Below are positions 1-15,126 of a stretch of DNA of 64,000 nucleotides, piece after piece. Position numbers and translations under genes: made by a program. The number at the start of each line of letters is the position of its first letter. Positions within the stretch are counted from its first letter, which is position 1. This DNA is from Roseateles sp. SL47 (GTDB taxonomy: Bacteria; Pseudomonadota; Gammaproteobacteria; Burkholderiales; Burkholderiaceae_C). Location of the stretch: positions 62,001 through 126,000 of the forward strand of contig NZ_CP113068.1 of the NCBI RefSeq assembly GCF_026625885.1. Reading direction: 5' to 3'. The notes beneath the pieces were generated by a model that was not told the DNA's origin, ran no database searches, and worked only from the letters and a program-made list of their open reading frames with translations.

Positions 1-396
1 GGTCGCACCAAGGTCCACCAGACTGCGCACATACAGCAATGCGGCCTCACCATCGTCGTGGACGGCCAGCGTGCTGAGCGTCAGCACATGCGCCTGCGTC
101 GGCACGAACATCGGGCACGGCGGCAGCTCCGCCAGCGGCGGCGGCCGGTGCAGCAGCATCAGGCGCGGAATGATCTCCGCCTCCACCAGCCGCGTGAGCT
201 GCTCATGGGGCCCGGCGCGCGCCCGATGCGGCAGCGGCGTTTCACCGTTCGATTCCAGACGGGCCGCCAGCAAGGCGTCCAGGGTCAGCACTTCGGTCGG
301 GCTGCGCGCGGCGCCGGAGGGCGTTGCATCCAGCTCCGCACGTCGGCGTTGTGGCGGCCTTTTGGCCTGCCGATTGGTCGTCCATCCAGCCACCAC
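1..396 (-). CDS. ppaA: PpaA/AerR-family photosynthesis regulator, B12-binding (SCHIC) type, 3' end outside window
   Basis: The reading frame is open from a GTG start at 396 (a second GTG is at 393) to base 1 and continues outside the window. A GAGGAG ribosome site lies just upstream. Residues 70-84 read LVEAEIIPRLMLLHR, the sequence I recognise as typical of the N-terminal part of PpaA/AerR proteins. From about residue 100 the pattern resembles the start of a cobalamin-binding SCHIC fold (VLTLSTLAVHDDGEAALLY). In Rhodobacter, AerR/PpaA is a light- and B12-dependent antagonist of the repressor PpsR/CrtJ. Its position, divergent from the bch superoperon, fits that role. The first 30 residues are Arg/Gln-rich and poorly conserved. 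The cobalamin-ligand histidine would lie beyond the window and cannot be checked. Confidence 0.72.
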   Translation of the reverse strand, partial: MVAGWTTNRQAKRPPQRRRAELDATPSGAARSPTEVLTLDALLAARLESNGETPLPHRARAGPHEQLTRLVEAEIIPRLMLLHRPPPLAELPPCPMFVPTQAHVLTLSTLAVHDDGEAALLYVRSLVDLGAT

Positions 397-636
397 GTGT
401 CTCCTCAGAGGTGGATCGGCAGCTTGGGTTCCCTGTGAGGGGCTGGAGAACATCGGCTCCGCCCTCGGCGCTAGGCAGCGTCAGAAATCGCCACTGCAAA
501 CAGTTTGGGTAGGTTTGATCTGATTTTTTAGTAGTGACAGCGATTTGTTCAGTCAACTCAAGTCGATGAACAAGCCGATGCAATGTCCCCCTCGCCAAGC
601 CTGACGTCAAGCTGAATTTCCTGAAGCCGATTCAAG
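397..636. other. Divergent intergenic region between ppaA and bchF (left part)
   Basis: No convincing gene is seen here. The region is clearly AT-richer than its flanks around 505-560 and holds the 5' leader of ppaA on the minus strand. A TGACGTCA palindrome sits near 602-609. I could not pick a clear -35/-10 pair for ppaA. The right end continues into the PpsR-like sites and the bchF promoter, listed separately. Confidence 0.5.
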
Positions 637-654
637 TGTCCAGTTTTTATTACG
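637..654. promoter_or_regulatory. PpsR/CrtJ-like operator, distal copy
   Basis: TGT at 637-639 is followed after 12 bases by ACG at 652-654. This matches the PpsR/CrtJ consensus TGT-N12-ACA except for the last base. It sits directly upstream of a second copy. PpsR-type repressors commonly bind paired sites. The call is a pattern match only. Confidence 0.4.
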
Positions 655-670
655 TCAATCTGGATTGACA
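653..670. promoter_or_regulatory. PpsR/CrtJ-like operator overlapping the bchF -35 box
   Basis: CGT at 653-655, 12 bases, then ACA at 668-670 gives CGT-N12-ACA, one base off the PpsR consensus. The core is a perfect palindrome, GTCAATC (654-660), TG, GATTGAC (663-669). The right arm contains the -35 hexamer, so binding would block RNA polymerase, as expected for an aerobic repressor of bch genes. Confidence 0.5.
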
Positions 671-693
671 TCCATTTCGGGCAGGCCTAGATT
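665..693 (+). promoter_or_regulatory. Sigma70-type promoter of the bch-puh superoperon
   Basis: A perfect -35 hexamer TTGACA (665-670) is followed after exactly 17 bases by TAGATT (688-693, 4 of 6 matches to TATAAT). Transcription would start near 700, which argues against a bchF start codon at 665 or 701. Confidence 0.55.
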
Positions 694-793
694 CGGCCCC
701 ATGCTTCCACCCCTCGCCTCACCCTCTTCGCTGAGGCCCCCATCGGGCGCTGCGGCGCATGCTGCGCCTCGGCCCCCACGCAGGGGCCCAGGG

Positions 794-2709
<1,916 letters not shown>

Positions 2710-2721
2710 GACACCACCACC

Positions 2722-4431
2722 ATGCAGCTCACGCTCTGGACCTATGAAGGCCCGCCCCACGTCGGGGCGATGCGGGTGGCCACGGCCATGCGCGGCGTGC
2801 ACTATGTGCTGCATGCGCCGCAGGGGGACACCTATGCTGACCTGCTGTTCACCATGATCGAACGGCGTGGCGAACGCCCACCGGTCACCTACACCACCTT
2901 CCAGGCGCGAGACCTCGGCGGCGACACCGCCCAGCTGTTCAAGGACGCCGCCCGCGAGGCCTACACACGCTTCCAGCCGCAGGCGCTGCTGGTGGGAGCC
3001 TCCTGCACCGCCGAACTGATCCAGGACGATCCAGGGGGCCTTGCCGCTGCGCTGGACCTGCCCGTGCCGGTGATCCCGCTGGAGCTGCCCGCCTACCAGC
3101 GCAAGGAGAACTGGGGCGCCGCCGAAACTTTCTATCAACTGGTGCGCACACTGGCGGTCAAGCCGACACAGGCGCCGCAGCCACGCCAGCGCGGCGCGGT
3201 GCCGCGCTGCAATGTGCTCGGTCCTGCGGCGCTGGGCTTCCGGCACCGCGATGACCTGCGGGAAATCTCGCAACTGCTGACGCAACTGGGCATCGAGATC
3301 AACGTGATCGCGCCCTGGCAGGCCACGCCGGCTGATCTGGCCCGGCTGGCCGATGCCGACTTCAATGTGGTGCTGTATCCGGAGCTGGCCCAGACAGCAG
3401 CTGCCTGGCTGAGCCGGACCTTCGGTCAACCGGCCACTCGCACCATTCCGATCGGGGTGCGTGCCACCCGCGAGTTCATTGCTGAAGTCGCCACGCTGGC
3501 CGGCATCGATCCGGACCTGGCCACTGCACAGGCGCAGTCCCGCTCCGGCTGGTATGCGGCCTCGGTGGATGCCAACTACCTGACCGGCAAACGGGTGTTT
3601 GTCTTTGGTGATGCCACCCATGCGGTGGCAGCCGCTCGTGTCGCCGCACAGGAGTTCGGCTTCGAGGTCGTCGGGCTGGGCAGCTACAGCCGCGAATTCG
3701 GGCGTGAGCTGCGGGCGGCTGCACAGACTTACGGCCTGGAAGCCTTGATCACCGACGACTATCTGGAGGTCGAAGCGGCCATGGCGGCTGCTGCGCCCGA
3801 CCTGGTGCTGGGCACGCAGATGGAGCGCCACATCGCCAAGCGCCTGGGCCTGCCCTGTGCGGTGGTGTCCGCCCCTGTGCATGTGCAGGACTTCCCGGCG
3901 CGGCATGCCCCGCAAATGGGTTTTGAGGGCGCGAACGTGCTGTTCGACACCTGGGTGCACCCGCTGATGATGGGGCTGGAAGAACATCTGCTCGGCATGT
4001 TCCGAGGCGATTTCGAATTCCACGAAGCGGCGGCACCGTCGCACCTGGGACACGCAGCGGCTCCGGCCGGATCGGAATGGCACCCGGCGTCAGGCTCGGC
4101 CGTGGCACCCGCTGCAATGGCCGCCAGCACCCACCCTGAGGCTTCTCCCGCACCGACGGTGCCACCCGAAAGTGCCCCCCCCTCTGCCATCGGGATTCCT
4201 GCGGTCACGGAGGCGGCGCTCCCCCCAGCCACCGCTGAAGCAGCCACTGCCACGGCAGCCGCCACCGCAGCGGCGACTTGGTCGCCCGACGCCGAGCAGG
4301 AGCTCCGCAAGATTCCCTTCTTTGTTCGTGCCAAGGCGCGCCGCAATACCGAGGCCTATGCCCGGACACGAAGCCTGCCCCTCATCACGCTGGAGACGCT
4401 TTATGACGCCAAGGCGCACTTCAGCCGGTAG
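2722..4431 (+). CDS. bchB: Dark-operative protochlorophyllide reductase, B subunit
   Basis: BchB is the second half of the NB protein. Asp36 (QGDTYADLL), the unusual fourth ligand of the NB cluster, is present. The catalytic core runs to about residue 435 and matches the family along its length. A 75-90-residue Ala/Pro/Thr/Ser-rich linker then precedes the C-terminal PCP_red domain (residues 519-569, [20 protein letters not shown]). Without that linker the protein would be near the usual 510-530 residues. The gene sits 12 bases after bchN and 16 bases before the preferred bchH start. Confidence 0.96.
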   Translation: MQLTLWTYEGPPHVGAMRVATAMRGVHYVLHAPQGDTYADLLFTMIERRGERPPVTYTTFQARDLGGDTAQLFKDAAREAYTRFQPQALLVGASCTAELIQDDPGGLAAALDLPVPVIPLELPAYQRKENWGAAETFYQLVRTLAVKPTQAPQPRQRGAVPRCNVLGPAALGFRHRDDLREISQLLTQLGIEINVIAPWQATPADLARLADADFNVVLYPELAQTAAAWLSRTFGQPATRTIPIGVRATREFIAEVATLAGIDPDLATAQAQSRSGWYAASVDANYLTGKRVFVFGDATHAVAAARVAAQEFGFEVVGLGSYSREFGRELRAAAQTYGLEALITDDYLEVEAAMAAAAPDLVLGTQMERHIAKRLGLPCAVVSAPVHVQDFPARHAPQMGFEGANVLFDTWVHPLMMGLEEHLLGMFRGDFEFHEAAAPSHLGHAAAPAGSEWHPASGSAVAPAAMAASTHPEASPAPTVPPESAPPSAIGIPAVTEAALPPATAEAATATAAATAAATWSPDAEQELRKIPFFVRAKARRNTEAYARTRSLPLITLETLYDAKAHFSR

Positions 4432-4447
4432 CCCTGCGGCGCCTGCG

Positions 4448-9113
<4,666 letters not shown>

Positions 9114-9114
<1 letters not shown>

Positions 9115-9815
9115 TGCGCCACTCCGACTACCTCCAACGCCGCGGCCAGATCGAGGCCTATTTCGACCGCACGGCCGTGGACGCCTGGGCGCGGTTGACC
9201 TCGGACGCGCCGGTGGGCCGCGTGCGGGCCAGCGTGCGGGCCGGGCGTGACCGCATGCGCAGCACCCTGCTCTCCTGGCTGCCGGCGGACCTGCGCGGGC
9301 GGCGGGTGCTGGATGCCGGTTGCGGCACCGGCGCACTGGCCGTGGAAGCCGCCCGACGCGGCGCCGAGGTGGTGGCCATTGACCTGTCCCCGACGCTGGT
9401 GGATCTGGCACGTCAGCGGCAACCCAGTTTTGACAGCGGCGGCCGCATCGACTTCCGGGCCGGCGACATGCTGGACCCCGCCCTCGGCCAGTTCGACCAT
9501 GTGGTGGGCATGGACTCATTGATCCACTACGAACCGGGTGATGCGGTGGCCGTGCTGGCCGGCCTGGCCGAGCGGACACGCCATTCGGTGCTGTTCACCT
9601 TTGCCCCCAGCAATCCGGCCCTGCAGGTGATGAAGGCGGTGGGCAAACTCTTCCCGCGGGGCAATCGGTCCCCGTCGATCGTGCCGGTGGCGGAGCAGCG
9701 GCTGCAGCAGCTCATCGGCGCGCATCCCCGCCTGCTGGCCTGGGACCTGCAACGCAGCGAGCGGGTCTACAGCGGCTTCTACACCTCGCAGGCGCTGGAG
9801 CTGGTGCGGCCATGA
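9114..9815 (+). CDS. bchM: Magnesium protoporphyrin IX methyltransferase
   Basis: BchM transfers a methyl group from SAM to the C13 propionate of Mg-protoporphyrin IX, just before the cyclase step. The product has 233 residues. SAM-binding motif I is VLDAGCGTGALAVEAA (about residues 64-79), followed by the acidic VVAIDLS strand. The family-specific VVGMDSLIHYE and FTFAPSNPALQVMKAVGKLFPR segments are also visible. It overlaps bchL by one base and lhaA by four (ATGA). The substrate's upstream enzyme BchH and downstream enzyme AcsF are encoded in the same run. Confidence 0.95.
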
Positions 9816-11275
9816 AAGCCACCGTGCCCCGCCCGTTCAATCAGCGCCTGGCGCTGAAGTGGTCCCGGCTGAGTCTGAAGTTTCTGCCCTTCGCCGATGT
9901 GGCCACCACCGAGCTGCCGCTGAGCCGGCTGATGCGGCTGGCCCTGTTCCAGGTGTCGGTGGGCATGGCCTATGCGCTGCTGGTGGGCACCTTGAACCGG
10001 GTGATGATCGTGGAGCTGGGCGTGGCGGCCTGGGCGGTGTCGGTGATGGTGGCGCTGCCGCTGCTGGCGGCCCCGTTCCGTGCGCTGGTGGGCCACCGCT
10101 CCGATACGCATTTGTCCGCTCTGGGCTGGCGGCGCGTGCCCTACCTGTGGTTTGGCTCCCTGCTTCAATTCGGTGGCCTGTCCATCATGCCGTTTGCGCT
10201 GGTGCTGCTGCAGCCTGGCGCCGAGGCCAGTGCGCAGCCGGGTGGCGTGATGGTCGGCCGGCTGGCGGCGGCACTGGCATTCATCCTGGTGGGCGCCGGC
10301 ATGCAGACCACGCAGACCGCCGGCCTTGCCCTGGCCACCGATCAAGCCCGGCCGGACACCCGCCCGCGTGTGGTCGCGCTGATGTATGTGATGCTGCTGC
10401 TGGGCATGGTGCTGGCCAGCACCTGCTTCAGCCTGCTGCTGCAGAGCTTTTCACCCACCCGGCTGGTCGCCGTGGTGCAAGGCGCCGCACTCGCCACGAT
10501 GGTGCTCAATACCGTGGCGCTGTGGAAGCAGGAAGCGCGCGGCACGGTGAAGCGGCTGCCGCCCGGCGAGCGGGTGCCGCCTTTCCGCGAAGTCTGGCGG
10601 CACTTCGCTGCCCAGCCGCAGACGCGTCGCTTCCTCGTGGCGGTGGCGCTGGGCACGGCGGCATTCAACATGCAGGACATCGTGCTGGAGCCCTATGGCG
10701 GCGCCATCCTGAAGCTGCCGGTGGCTGCGACCAGCCTGCTCACCGCTGGCATGGCGCTGGGGTCGGTCATGGCATTTGCCCTGGCCGCCCGGCTGCTGGG
10801 GCGTGGCTTCGACGCCCATCGCCTGGCCGCACTGGGGTTGCTGGTCGGCATCGTGGCCTTCTCGGCCGTCATCTTTGCTGCGCCGCTGGATTCGGGCTGG
10901 CTGTTCCGCATCGGCAATGTGCTGATCGGCCTGGGCGGCGGGCTGTTTGCCGTCAGCACGCTGGTGGTGGCCATGGGGCTGGAAAGCACCAGTGGTGCGG
11001 GCCTGGCCCTGGGCGCCTGGGGCGCCATGCAGGCCACGGCCGGCGGGCTGGCCGTGGCGCTGGGGGGCACCTTGCGAGACGGTTTTGAAGCCCTGGCGGC
11101 ACATGGCTGGCTGGGCACGGCCATGTCCGAACCGCAGGTGGCCTACAGCGTTGTTTATCACCTGGAGATCGCCCTGCTGTTCGGCACGCTGATCGCCATT
11201 GGTCCCCTGGTGCGCCGCCGTGGCGCATCCCCACCATCCCGCCAGCGCATTGGGCTGGCCGAGTTTCCAGGCTAG
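9812..11275 (+). CDS. lhaA: LH1 assembly factor LhaA (PucC/BCH major-facilitator family)
   Basis: LhaA is a twelve-helix inner-membrane protein of the BCH transporter family, needed for assembly of the core light-harvesting complex around the reaction centre. The product has 487 residues with regularly spaced hydrophobic segments. Family motifs near the N-terminus are LPLSRLMRLALFQVSVGMAY and LNRVMIVELGV, followed by LVGHRSDTH and RRVPYLWFGSLLQ. PucC, the LH2 homologue, is the alternative, but the position between bchM and puhA is the one occupied by lhaA. The TAG stop overlaps the GGAGG ribosome site of puhA. Confidence 0.93.
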   Translation: MKATVPRPFNQRLALKWSRLSLKFLPFADVATTELPLSRLMRLALFQVSVGMAYALLVGTLNRVMIVELGVAAWAVSVMVALPLLAAPFRALVGHRSDTHLSALGWRRVPYLWFGSLLQFGGLSIMPFALVLLQPGAEASAQPGGVMVGRLAAALAFILVGAGMQTTQTAGLALATDQARPDTRPRVVALMYVMLLLGMVLASTCFSLLLQSFSPTRLVAVVQGAALATMVLNTVALWKQEARGTVKRLPPGERVPPFREVWRHFAAQPQTRRFLVAVALGTAAFNMQDIVLEPYGGAILKLPVAATSLLTAGMALGSVMAFALAARLLGRGFDAHRLAALGLLVGIVAFSAVIFAAPLDSGWLFRIGNVLIGLGGGLFAVSTLVVAMGLESTSGAGLALGAWGAMQATAGGLAVALGGTLRDGFEALAAHGWLGTAMSEPQVAYSVVYHLEIALLFGTLIAIGPLVRRRGASPPSRQRIGLAEFPG

Positions 11276-11284
11276 GAGGCCTCC

Positions 11285-12040
11285 ATGCAAACCGGTGCCA
11301 TCACGGGCTACATCGACGTGGCCCAACTCGTGCTCTACGCGTTCTGGATCTTCTTCGCGGGCCTCATCTACTACCTGCATCGCGAGAACAAGCGCGAGGG
11401 CTATCCGCTGGAGTCCGACCGCTCACACGCCATCCGGGTGGAGGGCTGGCCGGCGGTCCCCGCACCGAAGACCTACCAACTGGCCCATGGCGGCACGGTG
11501 CAGGCCCCCAATGCCCGTCGCGACTCGCAACCGCCGGTGCATGAGGGCGCCTATCGCGGCTCGCCCTTCCAGCCGGACGGTGACCCGCTGCTCGCGGGCG
11601 TGGGGCCCGGCAGTTGGGCGAATCGCGCCGATGTGCCGGACATGACCTATGAAGGCCTGCCGCGCATCGTTCCCCTGCGCACCGCTGCCGGTTTTGGCGT
11701 GGCCCCGCAGGATGTGGACCCGCGTGGCCTGCCGGTGGTGGGTGATGACGGCGTGGAAGGCGCACGGGTCGTGGACCTGTGGGTGGACCGCTCGGAGATG
11801 TTGTTCCGCTATCTGGAGCTGGAAGTGGCCGGCGGCCGCCATGTGTTGCTGCCGATGAACTTTGCGCGGGTGCTGCAGCATCGCATCGTGGTGAAGTCCA
11901 TCCTCGGCCATCAATTCGCCCAGGTGCCGGGCACGCGGCAAGCCGAACAGGTGACGCTGCTGGAGGAGGAAAAGATCATGGCCTATTACGGCGCCGGCAC
12001 CCTCTACGCCACGCCCCAACGCCAGGAGCCGCTGCTGTGA
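11285..12040 (+). CDS. puhA: Photosynthetic reaction centre H subunit
   Basis: PuhA caps the cytoplasmic face of the reaction centre and tunes proton delivery to quinone QB. The product has 251 residues, with one transmembrane helix (residues 12-29, VAQLVLYAFWIFFAGLIY) followed by YLHRENKREGYPLE, the standard H-subunit junction. The globular domain ends with a conserved EEEKIMAYYGAGTLYA. A strong TAGGAGG ribosome site precedes the ATG and contains the lhaA stop codon. The last bases GTGA overlap the puhB start. Confidence 0.97.
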   Translation: MQTGAITGYIDVAQLVLYAFWIFFAGLIYYLHRENKREGYPLESDRSHAIRVEGWPAVPAPKTYQLAHGGTVQAPNARRDSQPPVHEGAYRGSPFQPDGDPLLAGVGPGSWANRADVPDMTYEGLPRIVPLRTAAGFGVAPQDVDPRGLPVVGDDGVEGARVVDLWVDRSEMLFRYLELEVAGGRHVLLPMNFARVLQHRIVVKSILGHQFAQVPGTRQAEQVTLLEEEKIMAYYGAGTLYATPQRQEPLL

Positions 12041-12732
12041 GGGCCGTCTCCAATCTCGTGAACGTGCTGGCCCCCGCGCACGAGCATGAGTTCGAGGCCA
12101 TGCGGGGCCTGCCCGAAGCGCTTCCCGATGGCGAGCGTCAGTTGTGGCAGGGCAGCCCCGACGCGCGGCTGCTGGCTCGCCAGGCGGTGCATCTGGATCT
12201 GGTGATCGGCTACTTCCTGCTGCTGCTCGGATGGCGTGTGGCCACGGGTTGGGCCGATGGCCAGCCGGTGGGCCAGATCCTGATGGGGCTGGCCGGCATG
12301 TTGCCGCTGATCCTGCTCGCTTGCGGGTTGCTGGCCACCATCGCCTGGATGATGGCCCGCAGCACGGTCTACACCATCACCAACCGGCGGGTGGTGTTGC
12401 GGGTGGGCATTGTGTTGAGCATCACCTTCAATCTGCCGTTCTCGCAGATTCTCTCGGCGGGATGGCGCGCCCGCGGACGAGGTGGCGACATCGTGCTGAC
12501 CCTGGGCGGCTCAGACCGCATCGCCTACCTGCACCTCTGGCCGCATGCACGCCCCTGGCATCTGCGGCGCACCCAGCCCATGCTGCGGGCCCTGGCGGAT
12601 GCCCCCACCGTTGCAGCGCTGCTGGCCGAAGCCCTGCGGCAGGCAGAAGCGGATCGCCAAACCTTGCCGATGCGGGCGGTACCCACCGACGCTGGCGCAA
12701 CGGCGGCCCACCCACTGCCGCAGGCGGCCTGA
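12037..12732 (+). CDS. puhB: Photosynthetic complex assembly protein PuhB
   Basis: PuhB helps assemble the reaction centre-LH1 core. The GTG at 12037 overlaps the puhA stop (GTGA) and gives 231 residues. A second GTG at 12058 is the alternative start. The motif EHEFEAMRGLPEALPDGE is followed by two hydrophobic segments (YFLLLLGWRVATG; LPLILLACGLLATIAWM), then a bacterial PH-like fold beginning YTITNRRVVLRVGIV. This matches the known PuhB layout. The puhC start lies 3 bases downstream. Confidence 0.92.
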   Translation: MRAVSNLVNVLAPAHEHEFEAMRGLPEALPDGERQLWQGSPDARLLARQAVHLDLVIGYFLLLLGWRVATGWADGQPVGQILMGLAGMLPLILLACGLLATIAWMMARSTVYTITNRRVVLRVGIVLSITFNLPFSQILSAGWRARGRGGDIVLTLGGSDRIAYLHLWPHARPWHLRRTQPMLRALADAPTVAALLAEALRQAEADRQTLPMRAVPTDAGATAAHPLPQAA

Positions 12733-12735
12733 ACC

Positions 12736-13212
12736 ATGCGTACCGCCCCGTCTGCCAGCAAACTGCCGGCCCTGCCCCTGGCGGCCCTGGGCGCACTGGT
12801 GTTGGCCAGTGTGCTGGGGGTGGGTGTGGTGCGTCTGGCCGGTGTCAGCGCCCAGCAGCAGCCGGACGCCAGCACGGTCACCACCCGCCAACTGCGTTTT
12901 GAGGATGGGGCGGACGGCAGCATTGCGGTGCTGGATGCCGGCAGCGGAAGGCTGCTGACCACCATTGCGCCGGGCACCAACGGCTTCCTGCGCAGCGCCA
13001 TGCGCGGCCTGGTCCGCGAACGCAAGCGCCAGGGCCTGGGGCCGGAAACCCCCTTTGAATTGCTTGGCCGTGCCGACGGCCGCCTCACCCTGGTCGATCC
13101 GGGCACCCGCCGCCGCATTGACCTCGAAGCTTTCGGACCCAGCAATGCGGCCGTGTTTGCCCGCCTGCTGCCCGCCACCCCACCAGGAGCCGATCATGTC
13201 GCTCAGCGCTGA
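12736..13212 (+). CDS. puhC: Photosynthetic complex assembly protein PuhC
   Basis: PuhC is a small membrane-anchored factor that supports assembly of the reaction centre-LH1 complex. The product has 158 residues with one N-terminal transmembrane helix ([20 protein letters not shown]) and a soluble domain. The domain carries the family run [19 protein letters not shown], then [18 protein letters not shown]. Position between puhB and acsF supports the call. Its last 17 bases overlap the acsF start, so the acsF ribosome site lies inside puhC. Confidence 0.9.
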   Translation: MRTAPSASKLPALPLAALGALVLASVLGVGVVRLAGVSAQQQPDASTVTTRQLRFEDGADGSIAVLDAGSGRLLTTIAPGTNGFLRSAMRGLVRERKRQGLGPETPFELLGRADGRLTLVDPGTRRRIDLEAFGPSNAAVFARLLPATPPGADHVAQR

Positions 13213-14272
13213 ACTTCAGACCCCCGAAGATGCCGCCCGCCTGGCCAAGGCCGAAACCATGCTGACGCCACGGTTCTACAAGACCGACTACGCGGCGATG
13301 GACCGGCTGGACATGGACCCCATTCGCGCGCAATGGGAGGTGATGATGGCCGAGTATGAAGGCGACAACAACCACGACCATTTCACCCGGACGCCCGAAT
13401 TCACCGCCGAGGCGGCGGCGCTGTCGGCCCAGTGGTCGCCCCAGCTGCGGCGAGACTTTCAGGATTTCCTGGTCAGCTCGCTGACCAGCGAGTACTCCGG
13501 CTGCGTGCTCTACAACGAGATTGCGAAGAACGTCAGCAACCCCGACATCAAGCAGCTGATGCGTTATCTCACGCGCGATGAGTCGCGCCATGCCAACTTC
13601 ATCAACCAGTCGCTGAAGGACTTTGGCCTGCAGGTGGACCTGGTGAATCTCAAGCGCACCAAGGCCTACACCTACTTCAAGCCCAAGTACATCTTCTACG
13701 CCACCTACCTGTCGGAGAAGATCGGGTATGCGCGCTACATCAGCATCTACCGCCAGCTGGAGCAGCATCCGGAGCTGCGCTTCCATCCGATCTTCCGGTG
13801 GTTCGAGCGCTGGTGCAATGACGAGTTCCGCCACGGCGAGTCGTTCGCGCTGATGATGCGCGCGCAGCCGCATCTGCTGCGCGGCGGCAACAAGCTGTGG
13901 ATCCGCTTCTTCCTGCTGGCGGTCTACGCCACGATGTATGTACGGGACCATACCCGCCCCTGGCTGAGCCAAGCCTTGGGCATGGACCCGACCGACTACG
14001 ACTACCGGGTGTTCAACATCACCACCGAGATCTCCCGCCAGGTGTTTCCATTGAGCCTGGATACCGACCGCCCGGCGTTTCGCGCCGGCATGACCCGCCT
14101 GTGCAGCATTGCCGCCGCCAACGACCGCGCCAAGGCACGCGGCGGGCTGCTGGGCAAGCTGCAGCAGGGCTGGTGTGCGCTGCAGGCCACGGCGTGCTTT
14201 GCGCGGCTGTACCTGCTGCCGGTGAAGACGCATGAGCTGCCCGGCGAGATGCGTGTGGCGCCGAGCTGGTAA
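13196..14272 (+). CDS. acsF: Aerobic Mg-protoporphyrin IX monomethyl ester oxidative cyclase
   Basis: AcsF is the diiron enzyme that uses O2 to form the isocyclic ring E. The product has 358 residues, the length I recall for the Rubrivivax gelatinosus orf358 product in which AcsF was defined. Two ferritin-like DExRH motifs are visible at residues 128-132 (DESRH) and 209-213 (DEFRH). The start ATG at 13196 has a good GGAG site and lies inside the end of puhC. No anaerobic cyclase bchE is seen in the window. Its inclusion in the photosynthesis run implies pigment synthesis in the presence of oxygen. Confidence 0.97.
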   Translation: MSLSAELQTPEDAARLAKAETMLTPRFYKTDYAAMDRLDMDPIRAQWEVMMAEYEGDNNHDHFTRTPEFTAEAAALSAQWSPQLRRDFQDFLVSSLTSEYSGCVLYNEIAKNVSNPDIKQLMRYLTRDESRHANFINQSLKDFGLQVDLVNLKRTKAYTYFKPKYIFYATYLSEKIGYARYISIYRQLEQHPELRFHPIFRWFERWCNDEFRHGESFALMMRAQPHLLRGGNKLWIRFFLLAVYATMYVRDHTRPWLSQALGMDPTDYDYRVFNITTEISRQVFPLSLDTDRPAFRAGMTRLCSIAAANDRAKARGGLLGKLQQGWCALQATACFARLYLLPVKTHELPGEMRVAPSW

Positions 14273-14289
14273 GGGTCAGGACCTCCGCC

Positions 14290-15066
14290 ATGCAACACGG
14301 CTGGCCCGCGCTCTACACCCTGCTGCTGTGGTGGTTCAGCACGGGGGTGATCATCTATCTGAATGGCCTGCCCCGGTCCACCCACCCGTGGACCATGGGC
14401 GCGGCCACGGTGCTGCTGGGCATTGCGCTGACCGGCGTGGCGGTGACGGCGGCGGACACACGCGTCACCGGCGCCTACCTGGCCTTCACTGCGGCACTCA
14501 CCGTCTGGGCCTGGCAGGAGATTGGATTCCTGCTGGGGTATGTCACCGGGCCGCGCCGCCACGCCTGCCCACCCGGCGCCACCGGCTGGCGGCGCGCCGG
14601 GCATGCGGTGATGGCGATTCTGTACCACGAGCTGGCGCTCATGGTGCTGGGCATGGCCGTGCTGGCGCTGACCTGGGGGCAGCCCAACCAGGTGGCGACC
14701 TGGACCTTCGGGGTGCTGTGGCTGATGCGGCTGTCGGCGAAGTTGAATGTCTTCCTGGGCGTGCGCAATCTCAATGAGCAGTTCCTGCCCGAGCATCTGC
14801 GCTACATGCACAGCTACTTCCGGCAGCGGTCCGGCAACCGGCTGTTCCCGATCAGCGTGATTGCGGTGACGGGGCTGGCCGCCGCCGCCTGGCATGGGGC
14901 TGTGGCCGGGAGCGTGCAAGCGTTTGAAATCACCGCCTGCAGCTTTGTGGCGATGCTGTTGAGCCTGGCCTTGCTGGAGCACGGCTTCATGATGCTGCCC
15001 TTGCCCAGCGAGCGTCTGTGGGAGTGGGGCATGCGGTCGCGTGGCAGGCCACGTCATTCGGAGTAA
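14290..15066 (+). CDS. puhE: Photosynthetic complex assembly protein PuhE (DUF3623)
   Basis: PuhE is a polytopic membrane protein conserved in purple-bacterial puh operons. It affects reaction centre levels and possibly bacteriochlorophyll supply. The product has 258 residues with about seven hydrophobic helices. The motif LRYMHSYFRQRSGNRLFPIS and the earlier RLSAKLNVFLGVRNLNEQFL are characteristic. It follows acsF after 17 bases with a GTCAGGA ribosome site. It is the last photosynthesis gene of the run. Confidence 0.9.
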   Translation: MQHGWPALYTLLLWWFSTGVIIYLNGLPRSTHPWTMGAATVLLGIALTGVAVTAADTRVTGAYLAFTAALTVWAWQEIGFLLGYVTGPRRHACPPGATGWRRAGHAVMAILYHELALMVLGMAVLALTWGQPNQVATWTFGVLWLMRLSAKLNVFLGVRNLNEQFLPEHLRYMHSYFRQRSGNRLFPISVIAVTGLAAAAWHGAVAGSVQAFEITACSFVAMLLSLALLEHGFMMLPLPSERLWEWGMRSRGRPRHSE

Positions 15067-15126
15067 GGACCAGCGGCGGCTACCATGGGGGGATTCACCG
15101 TTTGAGCTGCCGGCCAGCCCCGATTC

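Noticed and set aside
665..793. ATG 665 or 701 as the bchF start
   Set aside because: The first lies on the -35 box and the second would leave almost no leader. The extra residues are low-complexity and not part of the BchF family. ATG 701 remains possible.
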